Source: Pseudomonadota bacterium
Lineage (GTDB): Bacteria; Pseudomonadota; Gammaproteobacteria; Steroidobacterales; Steroidobacteraceae
Direction of reading: 5' to 3'
Assembly (NCBI GenBank): GCA_021785405.1
Contig: JAJYFF010000013.1
Location: forward strand, 1 to 51,860
Length of the DNA: 51,860 bases
Under the pieces are notes generated by a model. The model saw only the letters and a program-made list of their open reading frames with translations, had not been told where the DNA came from and searched no databases. Positions 24,582 through 34,714 of the stretch are shown here, piece by piece; the first letter of the stretch is position 1, and each line of letters opens with the position of its first letter. The position numbers and the translations under genes were made by a program.

Positions 24582-24893
24582 ATGTATGCCGTGATCGCCA
24601 CCGGCGGTAAACAATACCGCGTTCAGGAAGGCGCTGTCGTCCGCGTCGAGAAGCTCGACGCGCAAGCCGGTTCGAGCGTCGAGTTCAGCCAGGTGCTCCT
24701 CGTCGGCGCCGGTGCCGACGTGAAGGTCGGCACCCCGTATCTCGACGCGGTGAAGGTCGTCGGCACCATCGAGGCGCACGGCAAGGGTGACAAGGTGCGG
24801 ATCGTGAAATTCCGCCGCCGCAAGCACTACAAGCGCGAAGGCACGCACCGTCAGCCGTACACCGACGTCAAGATCACCCAGATCGTCGCTTGA
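24582..24893 (+). CDS. rplU: 50S ribosomal protein L21
   Basis: A 103-aa L21, full length. It begins MYAVIATGGKQYRV and ends with the KFRRRKHYKREGTHRQPYT block that contacts 23S rRNA. The start at 24582 is the family start and has GGAG 9 bases upstream. It is followed after 26 bp by rpmA, forming the usual rplU-rpmA operon, driven from the promoter at 24493-24521. Confidence 0.98.
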   Translation: MYAVIATGGKQYRVQEGAVVRVEKLDAQAGSSVEFSQVLLVGAGADVKVGTPYLDAVKVVGTIEAHGKGDKVRIVKFRRRKHYKREGTHRQPYTDVKITQIVA

Positions 24894-24919
24894 AGAGTTT
24901 CTAGGAGGCTCGACTCAAC

Positions 24920-25177
24920 ATGGCACACAAGAAGGCGGGCGGCAGCACGCGCAACGGCCGCGAATCGCATTCCAAGCGTCTCGGCGTGAAGAAGTTCGGC
25001 GGTGAAGCGGTGATCCCGGGCAACATCATCATCCGCCAGCGCGGCACCGCGTATCGGCCGGGCGTGAACGTCGGGATGGGGACCGATCACACGCTGTTCG
25101 CGACCGCGAACGGTGTCGTCGAGTTTCGCGTGAAGGGTCCCGAGCAACGCACCTACGTGAACGTCGTCGCGAAGTAG
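24920..25177 (+). CDS. rpmA: 50S ribosomal protein L27
   Basis: An 85-aa L27. The N-terminus [16 protein letters not shown] reaches toward the peptidyl transferase centre and is of the non-cleaved proteobacterial type. [18 protein letters not shown] is also typical. A perfect AGGAGG ribosome-binding site is at 24903-24908. The gene ends before an intrinsic terminator that separates it from obg. Confidence 0.98.
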   Translation: MAHKKAGGSTRNGRESHSKRLGVKKFGGEAVIPGNIIIRQRGTAYRPGVNVGMGTDHTLFATANGVVEFRVKGPEQRTYVNVVAK

Positions 25178-25234
25178 GCGCCGACGCGCGGGCGGATCCG
25201 CCCGTCATCCGGGCGTGGTCGCACACGCAAAACG

Positions 25235-25265
25235 AAGGGGACAGGCGCGGGCCTGTCCCCTTTTT
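25235..25265 (+). terminator. Intrinsic terminator between rpmA and obg
   Basis: A perfect 12-bp stem (25235-25246 with 25251-25262), loop GCGG, followed by a T-run (25261-25265). It ends the rplU-rpmA transcript or acts as partial read-through control of obg, whose start is 31 bp further. Confidence 0.88.
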
Positions 25266-25295
25266 GATTTCTAGCGCTCTCAAGGGCGGTTTGCC

Positions 25296-26351
25296 ATGAA
25301 GTTCATCGACGAAGCGACGCTCAAGGTCCAGGCGGGCAATGGCGGGCGCGGCTGCGTGAGCTTTCGCCGCGAGAAGTTCGTGCCCTTCGGCGGGCCCGAC
25401 GGCGGCGACGGGGGCCACGGCGGGAGCGTCTACCTGCGCGCGCTCGAGGGCCTGAACACGCTCGCCGACTTCCGCATCGCGCGCCTCTACAAGGCCCAGA
25501 ACGGCGCGCCGGGCAGCGGCAACGACTGCACCGGCCGCGGCGGCGAGGACCTGTACGTCGCGGTGCCGGTGGGCACCGTCGTCACCGAGGCCGAGACCGG
25601 CGAGGTGCTCGGCGATCTGATCACCCCGGATCAAGTGGTGCAGGTCGCGAAGGGCGGCAAGGGGGGGTGGGGGAACGCGCGCTTCAAGTCGAGCACCAAT
25701 CGAGCCCCGCGCCAGTTCGGACCCGGCTTACCCGGCGAGCGCCGCGAACTGCTCCTCGAGTTGAAACTGATCGCCGACGTGGGCCTCCTCGGCTTGCCGA
25801 ACGCGGGCAAGTCGACCTTGATCCGCGCGGTCTCGGCCGCGCGGCCGAAGGTCGCGGACTACCCGTTCACGACGCTCACGCCGAACCTCGGCGTCGTCAC
25901 CGCGGGTCCCGGGCGCAGCTTCGTGATGGCGGACATCCCCGGTTTGATCGAAGGGGCCGCGGAGGGCGCGGGCCTCGGCATCCGGTTCCTGCGGCATCTG
26001 CAGCGCACGCGCGTGTTGCTGCACCTGATCGACATCGCGCCGCCGGCGCCCGACGCCGATCCGGTTCGCGACGCCCGCATGATCGTCGCGGAGCTGAAGA
26101 AGTTCTCGCCCGAACTCGCGGCGAAGGATCGCTGGCTCGTGCTCAACAAGATCGACCTGCTCGATCCGGTCGAGGTCGATCGCCGTGCGCGCGAGATCGT
26201 GCGGCGACTGCGTTTCAAGGGGCCGGTGTTCCGCGTGTCCGGCGCGACCGGCGCGGGCACGGATCAGTTGGTGCAGGAGGTGATGCGCTACCTGGAGGAA
26301 CACCCGCGGCCGTCCGCGCGAACGGCGGACTCCGGGGAAGAGGCGTCGTGA
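25296..26351 (+). CDS. obgE: Obg family GTPase CgtA/ObgE
   Basis: A 351-aa GTPase that binds the 50S subunit and links ribosome assembly to growth. The N-terminal ~158 residues form the Gly-rich Obg fold ([28 protein letters not shown]). The G domain has G1 GLPNAGKST, switch-region [10 protein letters not shown]3 [16 protein letters not shown] and G4 NKIDLLD. The C-terminus is short and variable, as in proteobacterial members. It follows rpmA after a terminator and converges with rpsT across a 22-bp gap. Confidence 0.97.
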   Translation: MKFIDEATLKVQAGNGGRGCVSFRREKFVPFGGPDGGDGGHGGSVYLRALEGLNTLADFRIARLYKAQNGAPGSGNDCTGRGGEDLYVAVPVGTVVTEAETGEVLGDLITPDQVVQVAKGGKGGWGNARFKSSTNRAPRQFGPGLPGERRELLLELKLIADVGLLGLPNAGKSTLIRAVSAARPKVADYPFTTLTPNLGVVTAGPGRSFVMADIPGLIEGAAEGAGLGIRFLRHLQRTRVLLHLIDIAPPAPDADPVRDARMIVAELKKFSPELAAKDRWLVLNKIDLLDPVEVDRRAREIVRRLRFKGPVFRVSGATGAGTDQLVQEVMRYLEEHPRPSARTADSGEEAS

Positions 26352-26368
26352 GGCGGCCCTGGGCCGCC
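26352..26368. terminator. GC-rich hairpin between convergent obgE and rpsT
   Basis: GGCGGCCC and GGGCCGCC form an inverted repeat around one base between the two stop codons. No T-run is present. It may serve as a shared end for both transcripts, but this is a guess from position and symmetry. Confidence 0.35.
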
Positions 26369-26373
26369 CGGGA

Positions 26374-26640
26374 TCACTTCGTGAGCGCGCGAACCTGCCG
26401 CGTCAACCGGCTCTTGTGCCGGGCGGCCTTGTTGCGGTGGATCAGCCCCTTGTTGACCATGCTGTCGATCACCGGGGTCGCGGCGGCGAGCGCAGCGAGG
26501 GCCTCGTCCTGCTTGCCGGCCTTGATCGCGAGCACGGCCTTGCGGATCGCGGTACGCAGCCGCGAGGTCGCCGCGGTGTTGCGCGTGCGGTGCTTCTCCG
26601 ACTGGCGAGCTGCTTTTTCCGCGGATTTCGTGTTGGCCAA
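26374..26640 (-). CDS. rpsT: 30S ribosomal protein S20 (TTG start)
   Basis: An 88-aa S20 (MANTKSAEKAARQSEKHRTRN, with helices rich in Lys and Ala), which binds 16S rRNA early in assembly. The start codon is TTG at 26640, fixed by the conserved N-terminus and by AAGGAG 8 bases upstream. In Escherichia coli rpsT also uses a UUG start and its translation is feedback-controlled by S20, so the same control is likely here. It has its own good promoter (26669-26697). It is the only minus-strand gene in this housekeeping run apart from ispB and the amidase. Confidence 0.97.
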   Translation of the reverse strand: MANTKSAEKAARQSEKHRTRNTAATSRLRTAIRKAVLAIKAGKQDEALAALAAATPVIDSMVNKGLIHRNKAARHKSRLTRQVRALTK

Positions 26641-26668
26641 GCGCGGTACTCCTTACAAAGAGCCGCGT

Positions 26669-26697
26669 ATTCTGCGGACGCACCGAAGCCTTGTCAA
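26669..26697 (-). promoter_or_regulatory. Promoter of rpsT
   Basis: On the minus strand, a perfect TTGACA (26692-26697) and CAGAAT (26669-26674) with a 17-bp spacer, ending about 30 bp before the TTG start. Confidence 0.68.
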
Positions 26698-26745
26698 TCG
26701 GCCGAACCGCCACGGCGGGCGCGCTTGTTATAGTGACGCCCCGGG

Positions 26746-28302
26746 ATGAGCCGCGCGATCTTCAAATCGACGACGACGGTGGGCTTGATCACCCTGCTGT
26801 CGCGCATCACCGGACTCGTCCGCGACGTCGCGCAGGCGCACCTGTTCGGCGGCGGACCGGTCGCGGACGCGTTCCTGGTCGCGTACAAGATCCCGAACTT
26901 CCTGCGCCGATTGTTCGCCGAGGGCGCGTTCTCGCAGTCCTTCGTGCCGGTGATCGCCGAATACAAGCAGAACCGCAGCGAGGCGGAGGTGCGCGAGCTC
27001 GTGAGCGGCGCGGCCGGCACGCTCGGGCTCGCGCTGTTCGCGCTGTCGGTGGTCGCGGTGATCGCGGCGCCGCTGATCATCTGGGCGTTCGCACCCGGTT
27101 TCGCGCACACCGGCAATCGGTACGCGATCGCGGTGCAGATGCTGCGGTTCACGTTTCCGTACATCCTGTTCGTGTCGCTGACCGCGCTCGCGAGCGGCGT
27201 GTTGAACAGCTACGGGCGTTTCGGGCCACCGGCGTTCACCCAGGTGCTGTCGAACGTCGTGATGATCGTCGCCGCGGTGTGGATCGCACCGCACTTCGCG
27301 AACCCCGGCCTCGTGCTCGCGGGCGCGGTGTTCGTCGGCGGCGTGCTGCAAGTGCTCTACCAGATCCCGTTCGTGATGCGGGTGAGGATGCTCGGCTGGC
27401 CGCGCTGGCGCTGGGATCACGCGGGGGTGCGCCGCATTGCGCGGCTGATGGGGCCCGGAATCCTCGGCTCCTCGGTCGCCCAGATGAGCCTGCTGCTCGA
27501 TACCCAGATCGCGTCCTTCCTCGTGACCGGCAGCGTGTCCTGGCTGTACTTCGCGTCGCGGCTGATGGAGTTCCCGCAAGGGGTGTTCAGCATCGCGCTC
27601 GGCACCGTGATCCTGCCGAGCCTGTCCGCGCACCACGCCGCGGCCGCGCCCGAGCGGCTGTCCGCGACGCTCGAGTGGGCGCTGAAGCTCGTGCTGGTCA
27701 TGGTGCTGCCGGCGGCGGTCGCGCTGTTCGTGCTGTCGGGCCCGTTGATCGCGACGATCTTCGAGCATGGCCGCTTCCACGCGCACGACGTGCAGATGAG
27801 TTCCTACGCGCTGATGGCGTTCTCGTTCGGCTTGCTCGGCTTCAGCTTCGTGAAGGTGCTCGCGCCGGGGTACTTCGCGCGGCAGGACACCCGCACCCCG
27901 GTGCGGGTGAGCCTGATCTCGCTCGGCGTGAACATCGGGGTGAACCTGCTCGTCGTCGCGCCGCTCGCGTACCTGCGGCTGCTGCCCGCGCCGCACGCGT
28001 TCCTCGCGGTGTCGACCAGCCTCACCGGCACGACCAACGCCTGGCTGCTGTATCGCGGCTTGCGCCGCAACGGGGTGCTGCGTCCCGGGCCGGGCTGGCC
28101 GCGGCTCATCGTGCGCGTCGTCGGCGCCGGCGCGGTGATGGGCGGGCTGCTCGCATGGCTCGCCGGCGACCCGGCGCGCTGGGTCGTGATGCCCGCCTGG
28201 ACGCGGGTCGGCCATCTCGCGGTCTGCGTCCTCGCCGGCGCGACCGCGTATTTCGCCGCGCTGCTCGCGTTCGGTCTGCGCCCCGCGGACCTGCGCGAAT
28301 GA
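26746..28302 (+). CDS. murJ: Lipid II flippase MurJ
   Basis: A 518-aa MATE-like protein with 14 predicted membrane segments that moves lipid II across the inner membrane for peptidoglycan synthesis. Typical stretches are TTVGLITLLSRITGLVRDV at the start, DAFLVAYKIPNFLRRLFAEGAFSQSF (with the conserved Arg residues of the central cavity) and FPYILFVSLTALASGVLNS. Length is normal. The ATG at 26746 has no strong ribosome-binding site. A TATAGT box lies at 26729-26734, giving a short leader. It is followed 49 bp later by ribF. Confidence 0.96.
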   Translation: MSRAIFKSTTTVGLITLLSRITGLVRDVAQAHLFGGGPVADAFLVAYKIPNFLRRLFAEGAFSQSFVPVIAEYKQNRSEAEVRELVSGAAGTLGLALFALSVVAVIAAPLIIWAFAPGFAHTGNRYAIAVQMLRFTFPYILFVSLTALASGVLNSYGRFGPPAFTQVLSNVVMIVAAVWIAPHFANPGLVLAGAVFVGGVLQVLYQIPFVMRVRMLGWPRWRWDHAGVRRIARLMGPGILGSSVAQMSLLLDTQIASFLVTGSVSWLYFASRLMEFPQGVFSIALGTVILPSLSAHHAAAAPERLSATLEWALKLVLVMVLPAAVALFVLSGPLIATIFEHGRFHAHDVQMSSYALMAFSFGLLGFSFVKVLAPGYFARQDTRTPVRVSLISLGVNIGVNLLVVAPLAYLRLLPAPHAFLAVSTSLTGTTNAWLLYRGLRRNGVLRPGPGWPRLIVRVVGAGAVMGGLLAWLAGDPARWVVMPAWTRVGHLAVCVLAGATAYFAALLAFGLRPADLRE

Positions 28303-28332
28303 ACCGGCGCCAAATCGTGGGCGAAAGTCCCT

Positions 28333-28338
28333 TATAAT
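28333..28338 (+). promoter_or_regulatory. -10 box (TATAAT) in front of ribF
   Basis: A perfect TATAAT at 28333-28338, 13 bp before the ribF ATG, in the 49-bp gap after murJ. No clear -35 box is seen at 17 bp. It would give a very short leader for the ribF-ileS-lspA-ispH run. Confidence 0.45.
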
Positions 28339-28351
28339 CGCTCCCTTTGCC

Positions 28352-29275
28352 ATGGAACTCGTTCGCGGCCTCAAAAACCTGTCGGCACGGCGGCGCGGTT
28401 GCGTGCTGACCGTCGGCAATTACGACGGGGTGCACCTCGGCCACCAGCAGATGCTGCGCGTGCTGCGCGAGCGGGCGCGGGCGATCGGGCTGCCGGCGAC
28501 GGTGCTGGTGTTCGAACCGAGCTCCAAGGAGTTCATCGACCCACAGGGGGCGCCGCCGCGCTTGACGCGCTGGCGCGAGAAGTGGGTCGCGCTCGCCGAC
28601 TGCGGGGTCGACCGGCTCGTGACCCTGCGATTCGACGAGCGGATTCGCTCGATGTCGCCGCAGGCGTTCGTCGACGAGTTGATCGTGGACGCGTTCGGCG
28701 CGCGGCACATGGTCGTCGGCGACGACTTCCGCTACGGGAGCCGCGCCGCCGGCACGATCGAGACCTTGATCGAGGCGGGGCGGTCGCACGGCTTCACGGT
28801 CGAGCAGATCGCGCCCTACCGGGTCGATGCGGTGCGCGTGAGCAGCACCGCGGTGCGCGAGCGGCTCGAACGCGGCGACTTCGCGGGGGCGGCGCGCTTG
28901 CTCGGCCGGCCGTACCGGATCCTCGGGCGCGTCGCGCGCGGCGAGGCGCTCGGCCGCAAGCTCGGGTTTCCGACGGCGAACCTGCGCCTCGGACGCGCCA
29001 AGCCGCCGGTGTGGGGCGTGCTCGCGGTGCGGGTGGCCGGGATCGCGGACGCGCCGTGGCCCGGCGTCGCGAGCCTCGGCACGCGGCCGACGGTCGGCGG
29101 CGTCGAGCCGCTGCTCGAGGTGCATTTGTTCGACTTCGCCGGTGATCTGTACGGGCGCGAGCTCGAAGTGGAATTCGTCGCGAAGCTGCGGGACGAGCGC
29201 AAGTTCGACTCGCTCGACGAATTGGTCGCGCAGATGCGCGAGGATGCGGCGGCGGCGCGCCGCGCATTGACGTAA
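28352..29275 (+). CDS. ribF: Bifunctional riboflavin kinase / FAD synthetase
   Basis: A 307-aa two-domain enzyme making FMN and then FAD from riboflavin. The N-terminal nucleotidyltransferase domain (~1-185) has [16 protein letters not shown] and [14 protein letters not shown], then SSTAVRERL. The C-terminal riboflavin kinase domain (~187-305) has [19 protein letters not shown] and [13 protein letters not shown]. Full length and intact. It is followed by ileS after 8 bp, the conserved gene order. Confidence 0.97.
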   Translation: MELVRGLKNLSARRRGCVLTVGNYDGVHLGHQQMLRVLRERARAIGLPATVLVFEPSSKEFIDPQGAPPRLTRWREKWVALADCGVDRLVTLRFDERIRSMSPQAFVDELIVDAFGARHMVVGDDFRYGSRAAGTIETLIEAGRSHGFTVEQIAPYRVDAVRVSSTAVRERLERGDFAGAARLLGRPYRILGRVARGEALGRKLGFPTANLRLGRAKPPVWGVLAVRVAGIADAPWPGVASLGTRPTVGGVEPLLEVHLFDFAGDLYGRELEVEFVAKLRDERKFDSLDELVAQMREDAAAARRALT

Positions 29276-29283
29276 GGTGCATT

Positions 29284-32100
29284 GTGGCCGACTACAAGAA
29301 CACGATTAATCTGCCGAACACGGAATTTCCGATGAAGGCGGATCTCGCGAACCGCGAGCCGAAGAGGCTCGAGGCGTGGGAGCGGGGCGACCTGTACGGG
29401 AAGATTCGCGAGGCAAGCCGCGGCCGGCCGCGGTTCACGCTCGTCGACGGGCCGCCGTACGCGAACGGCGCGATCCACCTCGGCCACGCGGTCAACAAGA
29501 TCCTGAAGGACATCATCGTCAAGTCGCGCACGCTCGACGGCTACGACGCGGCGTACATCCCGGGCTGGGATTGCCACGGCCTGCCGATCGAGATGCAGAT
29601 CGAGAAGACCCACGGCCGCGTCGGCGCGAAGCTCGACGCGAAGGCGTTCCGGGCCGCGTGCCGCCGCTACGCGGGCGAGCAGGTGTCGTCGCAGCGCGCG
29701 GATTTCAAGCGCCTCGGCGTGCTCGGCGACTGGGAGCGCCCGTACCTCACGATGATGCCGGCGTTCGAGGCCGAGCAGTTGCGCGCGTTCGCGAAGGTGA
29801 TCGCGAACGGCCACCTGTACAAGGGCTACAAGCCGGTGCACTGGTGCCTGAATTGCCGCTCCGCGCTCGCCGAAGCCGAGGTCGAGTACGAGGAAGTGAG
29901 CTCGCCGAGCATCTACGTGCGCTTTCCGGTCGCCGATCCCGACGACTTCGCGCAGCGTTTCCACCTCGAGCGCGGCGCCGGCGGCGTGCCGACCGCGGTC
30001 GCGATCTGGACGACGACGCCGTGGACCTTGCCCGCGAACCAGGCGGTCGCGCTGCATCCGGAGCTCGACTACGCGCTGGTCGAATGCACCACGGACGCCG
30101 GCCGCGAGCGCCTGGTGATCGCGGCCGAGCGGGTCGCGACGGTGATGCCGCTGTTCGGCGAGGCGCCGTGGGAGGTCGTGGCGACGGTGCGTGGCGCGGC
30201 GCTCGAGCGGGCGATGCTGCAGCACCCGTTCTACGAGCGACGAGTGCCGGTGATCCTCGGCGAGCACGTGACGCTCGATGCGGGCACCGGCGCGGTGCAC
30301 ACCGCGCCGGCGCACGGGCTCGAGGACTACGTCGCCGGACGGCGCTACGGCCTGTCGGCCGACAATCCGGTCGACGGCGACGGTCGATTCCTGGCGACGA
30401 CCGCGCTGTTCGCCGGCGAGCGGGTGTTCGACGCGAACGCCCAAGTGATCGAAGTGCTGCGCGAGCGCGGCCGCCTGCTGCGCGCCGAGCCGTACCGGCA
30501 CGCGTACCCGCACTGCTGGCGGCACAAGACGCCGGTGATCTTCCGCGCGACGCCCCAGTGGTTCATCAGCATGGAACAGGCGGGCCTGCGCCGCGGCGCG
30601 CTCGAGGCGATCGCGCACGTCGACTGGATGCCGAGCTGGGGAGAGCAGCGCATCTCCGGAATGATCGCCGGCCGCCCGGACTGGTGCGTGTCGCGGCAGC
30701 GGACCTGGGGCGTGCCGATCCCGCTGTTCGTGCACCGGACCACCGGCGAGCTGCATCCGCGCACCCCGGAGCTGATCGAAGCGGTCGCGAACCGCGTCGC
30801 CGAGGCCGGGATCGACGCGTGGTTCGATCTCGATCCGGGCGAACTGCTCGGCGCGGAAGCCAAGGACTACGAGAAGACCGGCGACGTGATGGACGTGTGG
30901 TTCGACTCCGGCGTCGTGCACCACTGTCTCGCGACGATGCGGCCGGAGGTCGACGCGCCGGCGGATCTGTACCTCGAAGGCTCGGACCAGCACCGCGGCT
31001 GGTTCCACAGCTCGCTGCTCACGTCGGTCGCGATGCACGGCCGCGCGCCGTACCGCGCGGTGCTCACGCACGGCTTCACGGTCGACGAGAAGGGCCGCAA
31101 GATGTCGAAGTCGCTCGGCAACATCCTCGCGCCGCAAAAGCTGACCAGCACCCTCGGCGCGGACGTGCTGCGGCTGTGGGTCGCGGCGACCGACTACGCG
31201 AACGAGATGAGCGTCTCCGAGGAGATCCTGAAGCGGGTCGCGGACTCCTACCGCCGGATCCGCAACACGCTGCGCTTCCTGCTCGGGAACCTCCACGGGT
31301 TCGACGCGGCGCGCGACGCGCTGCCCTGGGATCGGCTGGTCGCGATCGATCAGTGGGCGATCGCGCGCGCGTTCGCGCTGCAGAATCAGCTGGTCACCGC
31401 GTACCGCAACTACGAGTTCCACGAGATCTACCAGCGCGTGCACAACTTCTGCGTGGTCGAGCTCGGTGGCTTCTACCTCGATATCCTCAAGGACCGCCTG
31501 TACACGACCGGTGCGGACAGCGCGCCGCGGCGCTCGGCGCAGACGGCGTTGCACCATCTCGCGCACGCGATGGTGCGCTGGATCGCGCCGATCCTGAGCT
31601 TCACCGCCGACGAAGTGTGGGGTTTCCTCGGCGGCGCCGTCGGCGAGTCGGTGCTGCTGTCGACCTGGCACGCGTTTCCGGCGGGCGCGGAGCGGCCGTC
31701 GGCGATCGACTGGCCGGCGTTCGTCGCGCTGAAGGGCGAGGTGGCGCGCGAGCTCGAGCGGCTGCGCGTCGGCGGCGAGATCGGTGCGCCGCTCGATGCC
31801 GAGGTGACCGTGTATGCCTCGCCCCCGCAGGCGGCGCGGCTCGGCGCGCTCGGCGAGGAGCTGCGCTTCCTGTTGATCACGAGCGACGCGAACGTCGAGG
31901 TCCGCGACGTGCCGCCGGCGGACGCGGTGCGCACCGGCCTCGACGAGGCGTGGATCCGGGTGCAACCGACCCGGCACGCGAAGTGCGTGCGCTGCTGGCA
32001 TCACCGCGTGGACGTCGGCGCCGATCCGCGGCATCCGGAACTGTGCGGGCGCTGCGTCGTCAACGTCGAGGGACCTGGAGAGGAGCGACACTTCGCATGA
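29284..32100 (+). CDS. ileS: Isoleucyl-tRNA synthetase
   Basis: A 938-aa class Ia synthetase. The HIGH motif is [16 protein letters not shown] (~residues 58-73; HLGH) and the KMSKS motif is [10 protein letters not shown] (~604-611). The CP1 editing domain lies between, with [17 protein letters not shown]-terminal zinc-binding segment has KCVRCWHHR and LCGRC. The start is GTG at 29284, fixed by the conserved beginning [20 protein letters not shown]. It is translationally coupled to lspA through an ATGA overlap. Confidence 0.98.
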   Translation: MADYKNTINLPNTEFPMKADLANREPKRLEAWERGDLYGKIREASRGRPRFTLVDGPPYANGAIHLGHAVNKILKDIIVKSRTLDGYDAAYIPGWDCHGLPIEMQIEKTHGRVGAKLDAKAFRAACRRYAGEQVSSQRADFKRLGVLGDWERPYLTMMPAFEAEQLRAFAKVIANGHLYKGYKPVHWCLNCRSALAEAEVEYEEVSSPSIYVRFPVADPDDFAQRFHLERGAGGVPTAVAIWTTTPWTLPANQAVALHPELDYALVECTTDAGRERLVIAAERVATVMPLFGEAPWEVVATVRGAALERAMLQHPFYERRVPVILGEHVTLDAGTGAVHTAPAHGLEDYVAGRRYGLSADNPVDGDGRFLATTALFAGERVFDANAQVIEVLRERGRLLRAEPYRHAYPHCWRHKTPVIFRATPQWFISMEQAGLRRGALEAIAHVDWMPSWGEQRISGMIAGRPDWCVSRQRTWGVPIPLFVHRTTGELHPRTPELIEAVANRVAEAGIDAWFDLDPGELLGAEAKDYEKTGDVMDVWFDSGVVHHCLATMRPEVDAPADLYLEGSDQHRGWFHSSLLTSVAMHGRAPYRAVLTHGFTVDEKGRKMSKSLGNILAPQKLTSTLGADVLRLWVAATDYANEMSVSEEILKRVADSYRRIRNTLRFLLGNLHGFDAARDALPWDRLVAIDQWAIARAFALQNQLVTAYRNYEFHEIYQRVHNFCVVELGGFYLDILKDRLYTTGADSAPRRSAQTALHHLAHAMVRWIAPILSFTADEVWGFLGGAVGESVLLSTWHAFPAGAERPSAIDWPAFVALKGEVARELERLRVGGEIGAPLDAEVTVYASPPQAARLGALGEELRFLLITSDANVEVRDVPPADAVRTGLDEAWIRVQPTRHAKCVRCWHHRVDVGADPRHPELCGRCVVNVEGPGEERHFA

Positions 32101-32594
32101 ATTCGATCGAACGACGCGTCCGCTCGTGGCGCTGGTTGGGGCTGTCGGCGGGCGTCGTGCTCGCGGACCAGACGAGCAAGGCGTACATCGCGCGCCACTT
32201 CGGGGAGTTCGAGGTGACCCGGGTGCTGCCGATCCTCGACATCACCCGGATGCAGAACGTCGGGGCGGCGTTCAGCCTGCTCGCCTCGGCGTCCGGCTGG
32301 CAGCGCTGGTTCTTCATCGCGCTCGCGCTCGGCGTCAGCATCGCGATCGTCGCCTGGCTCGTGCGGCCGCGCACCAATCCGGGGGTGCTGCTGCCCGCCG
32401 GGCTCGCGTTCATCCTCGGCGGCGCGATCGGCAACCTGATCGACCGCGTCCGCCTCGGCTCGGTGATAGACTTCATCCACTTTCATTGGCACCGGGCGTA
32501 TTTTCCGGCGTTCAACCTCGCCGACACGTCGATCACGATCGGCGCGGGGTTGCTGTTGCTGGATGCCCTGCTCGACACGAGGCGTACTCCGTGA
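32097..32594 (+). CDS. lspA: Lipoprotein signal peptidase (signal peptidase II)
   Basis: A 165-aa aspartic protease of the inner membrane with four helices, which cleaves prolipoprotein signal peptides. Conserved blocks are [38 protein letters not shown] (first catalytic Asp in NLIDR) and FNLADTSI (second Asp). It overlaps ileS by 4 bp and ispH by 1 bp. The fkpB gene, which sits between lspA and ispH in many gammaproteobacteria, is absent. Confidence 0.96.
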   Translation: MNSIERRVRSWRWLGLSAGVVLADQTSKAYIARHFGEFEVTRVLPILDITRMQNVGAAFSLLASASGWQRWFFIALALGVSIAIVAWLVRPRTNPGVLLPAGLAFILGGAIGNLIDRVRLGSVIDFIHFHWHRAYFPAFNLADTSITIGAGLLLLDALLDTRRTP

Positions 32595-33574
32595 TGCAGA
32601 TCTACTTGGCCAATCCGCGCGGATTCTGCGCCGGCGTCGACCGGGCGATCGACATCGTCGAGCGCGCGATCGACGTGTTCGGCGCGCCGATCTACGTGCG
32701 TCACGAGATCGTCCACAATCACTACGTCGTCGACCGCTTGCGCGAGATCGGCGCGATCTTCGTCGAGGAGATCGACGAGGTCCCGGACGGCGCGACGCTG
32801 GTGTTCAGCGCCCACGGGGTCGCGCGCGCGGTCGAGGAGGAGGCGAAGCGGCGCGGGCTCGCGGTGTTCGACGCGACCTGTCCGCTGGTCGCGAAGGTGC
32901 ACATCGAGGTCGCGCGCTACGCGCGCGACGCGCGCGAGGTGCTGCTGATCGGGCATGCCGGCCATCCCGAGGTGCAGGGGACGATGGGCCGCTTCGACGC
33001 GTCCTACGGCGGGCGCATGGTGCTGGTCGAGACGGTCGAGGACGTCGCGACGCTCGATGTCCGCGACCCCGATCACCTCGCGTTCGTGACCCAGACGACC
33101 TTGTCGATGGACGACACCGCGGCGATCGTCGCGGCGCTGCGCCGCCGCTTCCCGAACCTCGCGACGCCGCGCAAGGAAGACATCTGCTACGCGACCCAGA
33201 ACCGCCAGGACGCGGTCAAGGGCTTGATCGACCGCTGCGACGTGCTGATCGTGGTCGGCTCGGCGTCGAGCTCGAACTCCAATCGCCTGCGGGAGATCGC
33301 CGACAAGGCGGGCAAGCCCGGTTATCTCGTCGACGGCCCGGAGAACCTGCGGCGCGAGTGGTTCGAAGGCGTGCGTTCGGTCGGCGTGACCGCCGGCGCG
33401 TCCGCACCCGAGGTGCTCGTCCAGGGCGTGATCGGCCGCCTGCGGGAGTGGGGTGGGGCGGTCGTCGAGGAAGTGGCCGGCCGGACCGAGAACGTGGTGT
33501 TCGCGCTGCCGAAGACGCTGCGCGACGTCGCGAAGCATCTGGGCAGCCTTTCAACGACGGAAACGACGGGTTAG
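32594..33574 (+). CDS. ispH: 4-hydroxy-3-methylbut-2-enyl diphosphate reductase
   Basis: A 326-aa iron-sulfur enzyme for the last step of the MEP pathway, giving IPP and DMAPP. The three cluster Cys are in [22 protein letters not shown] and [11 protein letters not shown]. The conserved SAHGVA and [12 protein letters not shown] are present. Its ATG overlaps the lspA stop (TGATG). IPP from this enzyme feeds IspB in the same window. The -10 box of the following tRNA-Thr lies in its last codons. Confidence 0.97.
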   Translation: MQIYLANPRGFCAGVDRAIDIVERAIDVFGAPIYVRHEIVHNHYVVDRLREIGAIFVEEIDEVPDGATLVFSAHGVARAVEEEAKRRGLAVFDATCPLVAKVHIEVARYARDAREVLLIGHAGHPEVQGTMGRFDASYGGRMVLVETVEDVATLDVRDPDHLAFVTQTTLSMDDTAAIVAALRRRFPNLATPRKEDICYATQNRQDAVKGLIDRCDVLIVVGSASSSNSNRLREIADKAGKPGYLVDGPENLRREWFEGVRSVGVTAGASAPEVLVQGVIGRLREWGGAVVEEVAGRTENVVFALPKTLRDVAKHLGSLSTTETTG

Positions 33575-33577
33575 AAT
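33549..33577 (+). promoter_or_regulatory. Likely promoter of tRNA-Thr
   Basis: TAGAAT at 33572-33577 with TTTCAA (33549-33554) 17 bp upstream, overlapping the end of ispH. The GC-rich stretch after the -10 box fits a stringently controlled stable-RNA promoter. The -35 match is weak. Confidence 0.45.
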
Positions 33578-33630
33578 GCCGCCCCCGCCGGCCGGGCAGC
33601 GCCCCGTCGGCCGAGGATCGTTCGCGAAAC

Positions 33631-33706
33631 GCCGCAATAGCTCAGCTGGTAGAGCAACGCATTCGTAATGCGTGGGTCCGGGGTTCGAATCCCTGTTGCG
33701 GCACCA
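33631..33706 (+). tRNA. tRNA-Thr (anticodon CGT)
   Basis: Cloverleaf with acceptor stem GCCGCAA/TTGCGGC, D arm AGCTCAGCTGGTAGAGC, anticodon stem ACGCA/TGCGT with loop TTCGTAA (anticodon CGT, codon ACG), T arm GGGGTTCGAATCCC and encoded CCA at 33704-33706. Confidence 0.97.
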
Positions 33707-33720
33707 TCCTCACGTCGACG

Positions 33721-33745
33721 AGCCGCCCGCGCGGCGGTTCAGTTT
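33721..33745 (+). terminator. Possible terminator after tRNA-Thr
   Basis: A short stem (CCGCC 33723-33727 with GGCGG 33733-33737, plus an A-T and a G-T pair outside) followed by TTCAGTTTT. It is modest in strength but correctly placed. Confidence 0.4.
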
Positions 33746-33817
33746 TCCCGACCGATTGTCTACCATGCGTCGATGACCCCGATCCGCTCCGTCCTCTGAC
33801 GCCCGCGCCACCGGCCG

Positions 33818-34669
33818 ATGGTCAAACTCCTGTCGCGCCTGCCGATGCGCGTGCTCTATGCGCTCTCCACCGGTCTCTTCTTCATCGCGTGCTACCTGGT
33901 GCGCCATCGCCAGCGGGTGATCGACGAGCAGATCGCACGGGTCTTTCCGCAAGCGGATGAACGCGAGCGTCGGCGGATCCACCGGCAATTCCTGCGCAAT
34001 TTCTGCGACGTCGCCGTCGAGATCCTGAAGTCCGCGACGATCTCGGCGGACGAGATGCGCCGGCGGGTGCGGATCGGCAACCTCTCGGTCGCGCGCGACT
34101 ACCTCGAGTCCGGCCGCTCGGTGATGCTCGTGACCTCGCACCTGTGCAACTGGGAGTGGCTGCTGCACGGCTTTGCGCTGGAGCTCGGGTTTCCGCTCGA
34201 CGCCGCCTACAAGCCGCTGCACGACGCCTGGGCCGAGCGCCTGATGCTGCAGATCCGTTCGCGCTTCGGGGCGCGTCTGGTGCCGGCGAAGCAGCTCCTC
34301 ATCGATCACCTGCAGCGGCGCGGCGTCGTCCGCGCGCTCGCGATGAACGCCGATCAAGCGCCGGTGTCGACCGATCGGCGTCACTGGACGCGTTTTCTCG
34401 GTCAGGAGACCGCGTTCTACCTCGGTGCCGAGCAGATCGCGCGCGGCACCCGCTTGCCGGTGATCTACGTCGTGATGCGCCGGGTCCGCCGCGGCTATTA
34501 CGAGGTCGAGCTGCAGACCCTGTGGGACGGCCGCGAGCCGCTCGAGCCGGGCGAGATCACCGAGCGGTACGCGCGCGCGTGCGAACGCGACGTGCTCGCG
34601 AGCCCCGCGGACTGGCTCTGGTCGTATCGCCGCTGGCGGATCCAGAAGGCGATCTACGGCACGTCCTGA
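33818..34669 (+). CDS. LpxL/HtrB-like lysophospholipid acyltransferase
   Basis: A 283-aa inner-membrane acyltransferase of the lipid A late-acyltransferase family. One N-terminal hydrophobic helix (~10-28) is followed by the catalytic HxxxxE motif (H108 to E113 in SHLCNWEW). Further family blocks are YKPLHDAW, MNADQAP and FLGQETAFYLGAEQIA. True LpxL and LpxM are longer (about 305-325 aa), and this shorter form resembles members that act in glycolipid or other lipid pathways. It converges with the FAAL-ACP gene. With the P450 and the DUF374 acyltransferase it may form a lipid-modification locus. The acceptor is unknown. Confidence 0.83.
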   Translation: MVKLLSRLPMRVLYALSTGLFFIACYLVRHRQRVIDEQIARVFPQADERERRRIHRQFLRNFCDVAVEILKSATISADEMRRRVRIGNLSVARDYLESGRSVMLVTSHLCNWEWLLHGFALELGFPLDAAYKPLHDAWAERLMLQIRSRFGARLVPAKQLLIDHLQRRGVVRALAMNADQAPVSTDRRHWTRFLGQETAFYLGAEQIARGTRLPVIYVVMRRVRRGYYEVELQTLWDGREPLEPGEITERYARACERDVLASPADWLWSYRRWRIQKAIYGTS

Positions 34670-34677
34670 ACCGCGGC

Positions 34678-34707
34678 CGGCCGCGCGCGCCTCGAGCCGC
34701 GCGGCCG
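34678..34707. terminator. Hairpin between convergent acyltransferase and FAAL-ACP genes
   Basis: A 10-bp GC stem (34678-34687 with 34698-34707) with a 10-base loop in the 45-bp gap between the two stop codons. No T-run. It could mark the shared 3' end. Confidence 0.35.
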
Positions 34708-34714
34708 CCGCGCG

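Noticed and set aside
26729-26734. TATAGT as a full murJ promoter
   Set aside because: No -35 box at a usable distance; kept only as a remark in the murJ entry.
28816-32091. Open frame of 1091 codons on the minus strand opposite ileS
   Set aside because: Rich in Arg, His, Asp and Val without any motif. It is the antisense reading of a GC-rich gene with strong third-position bias; ileS on the plus strand has every family motif.
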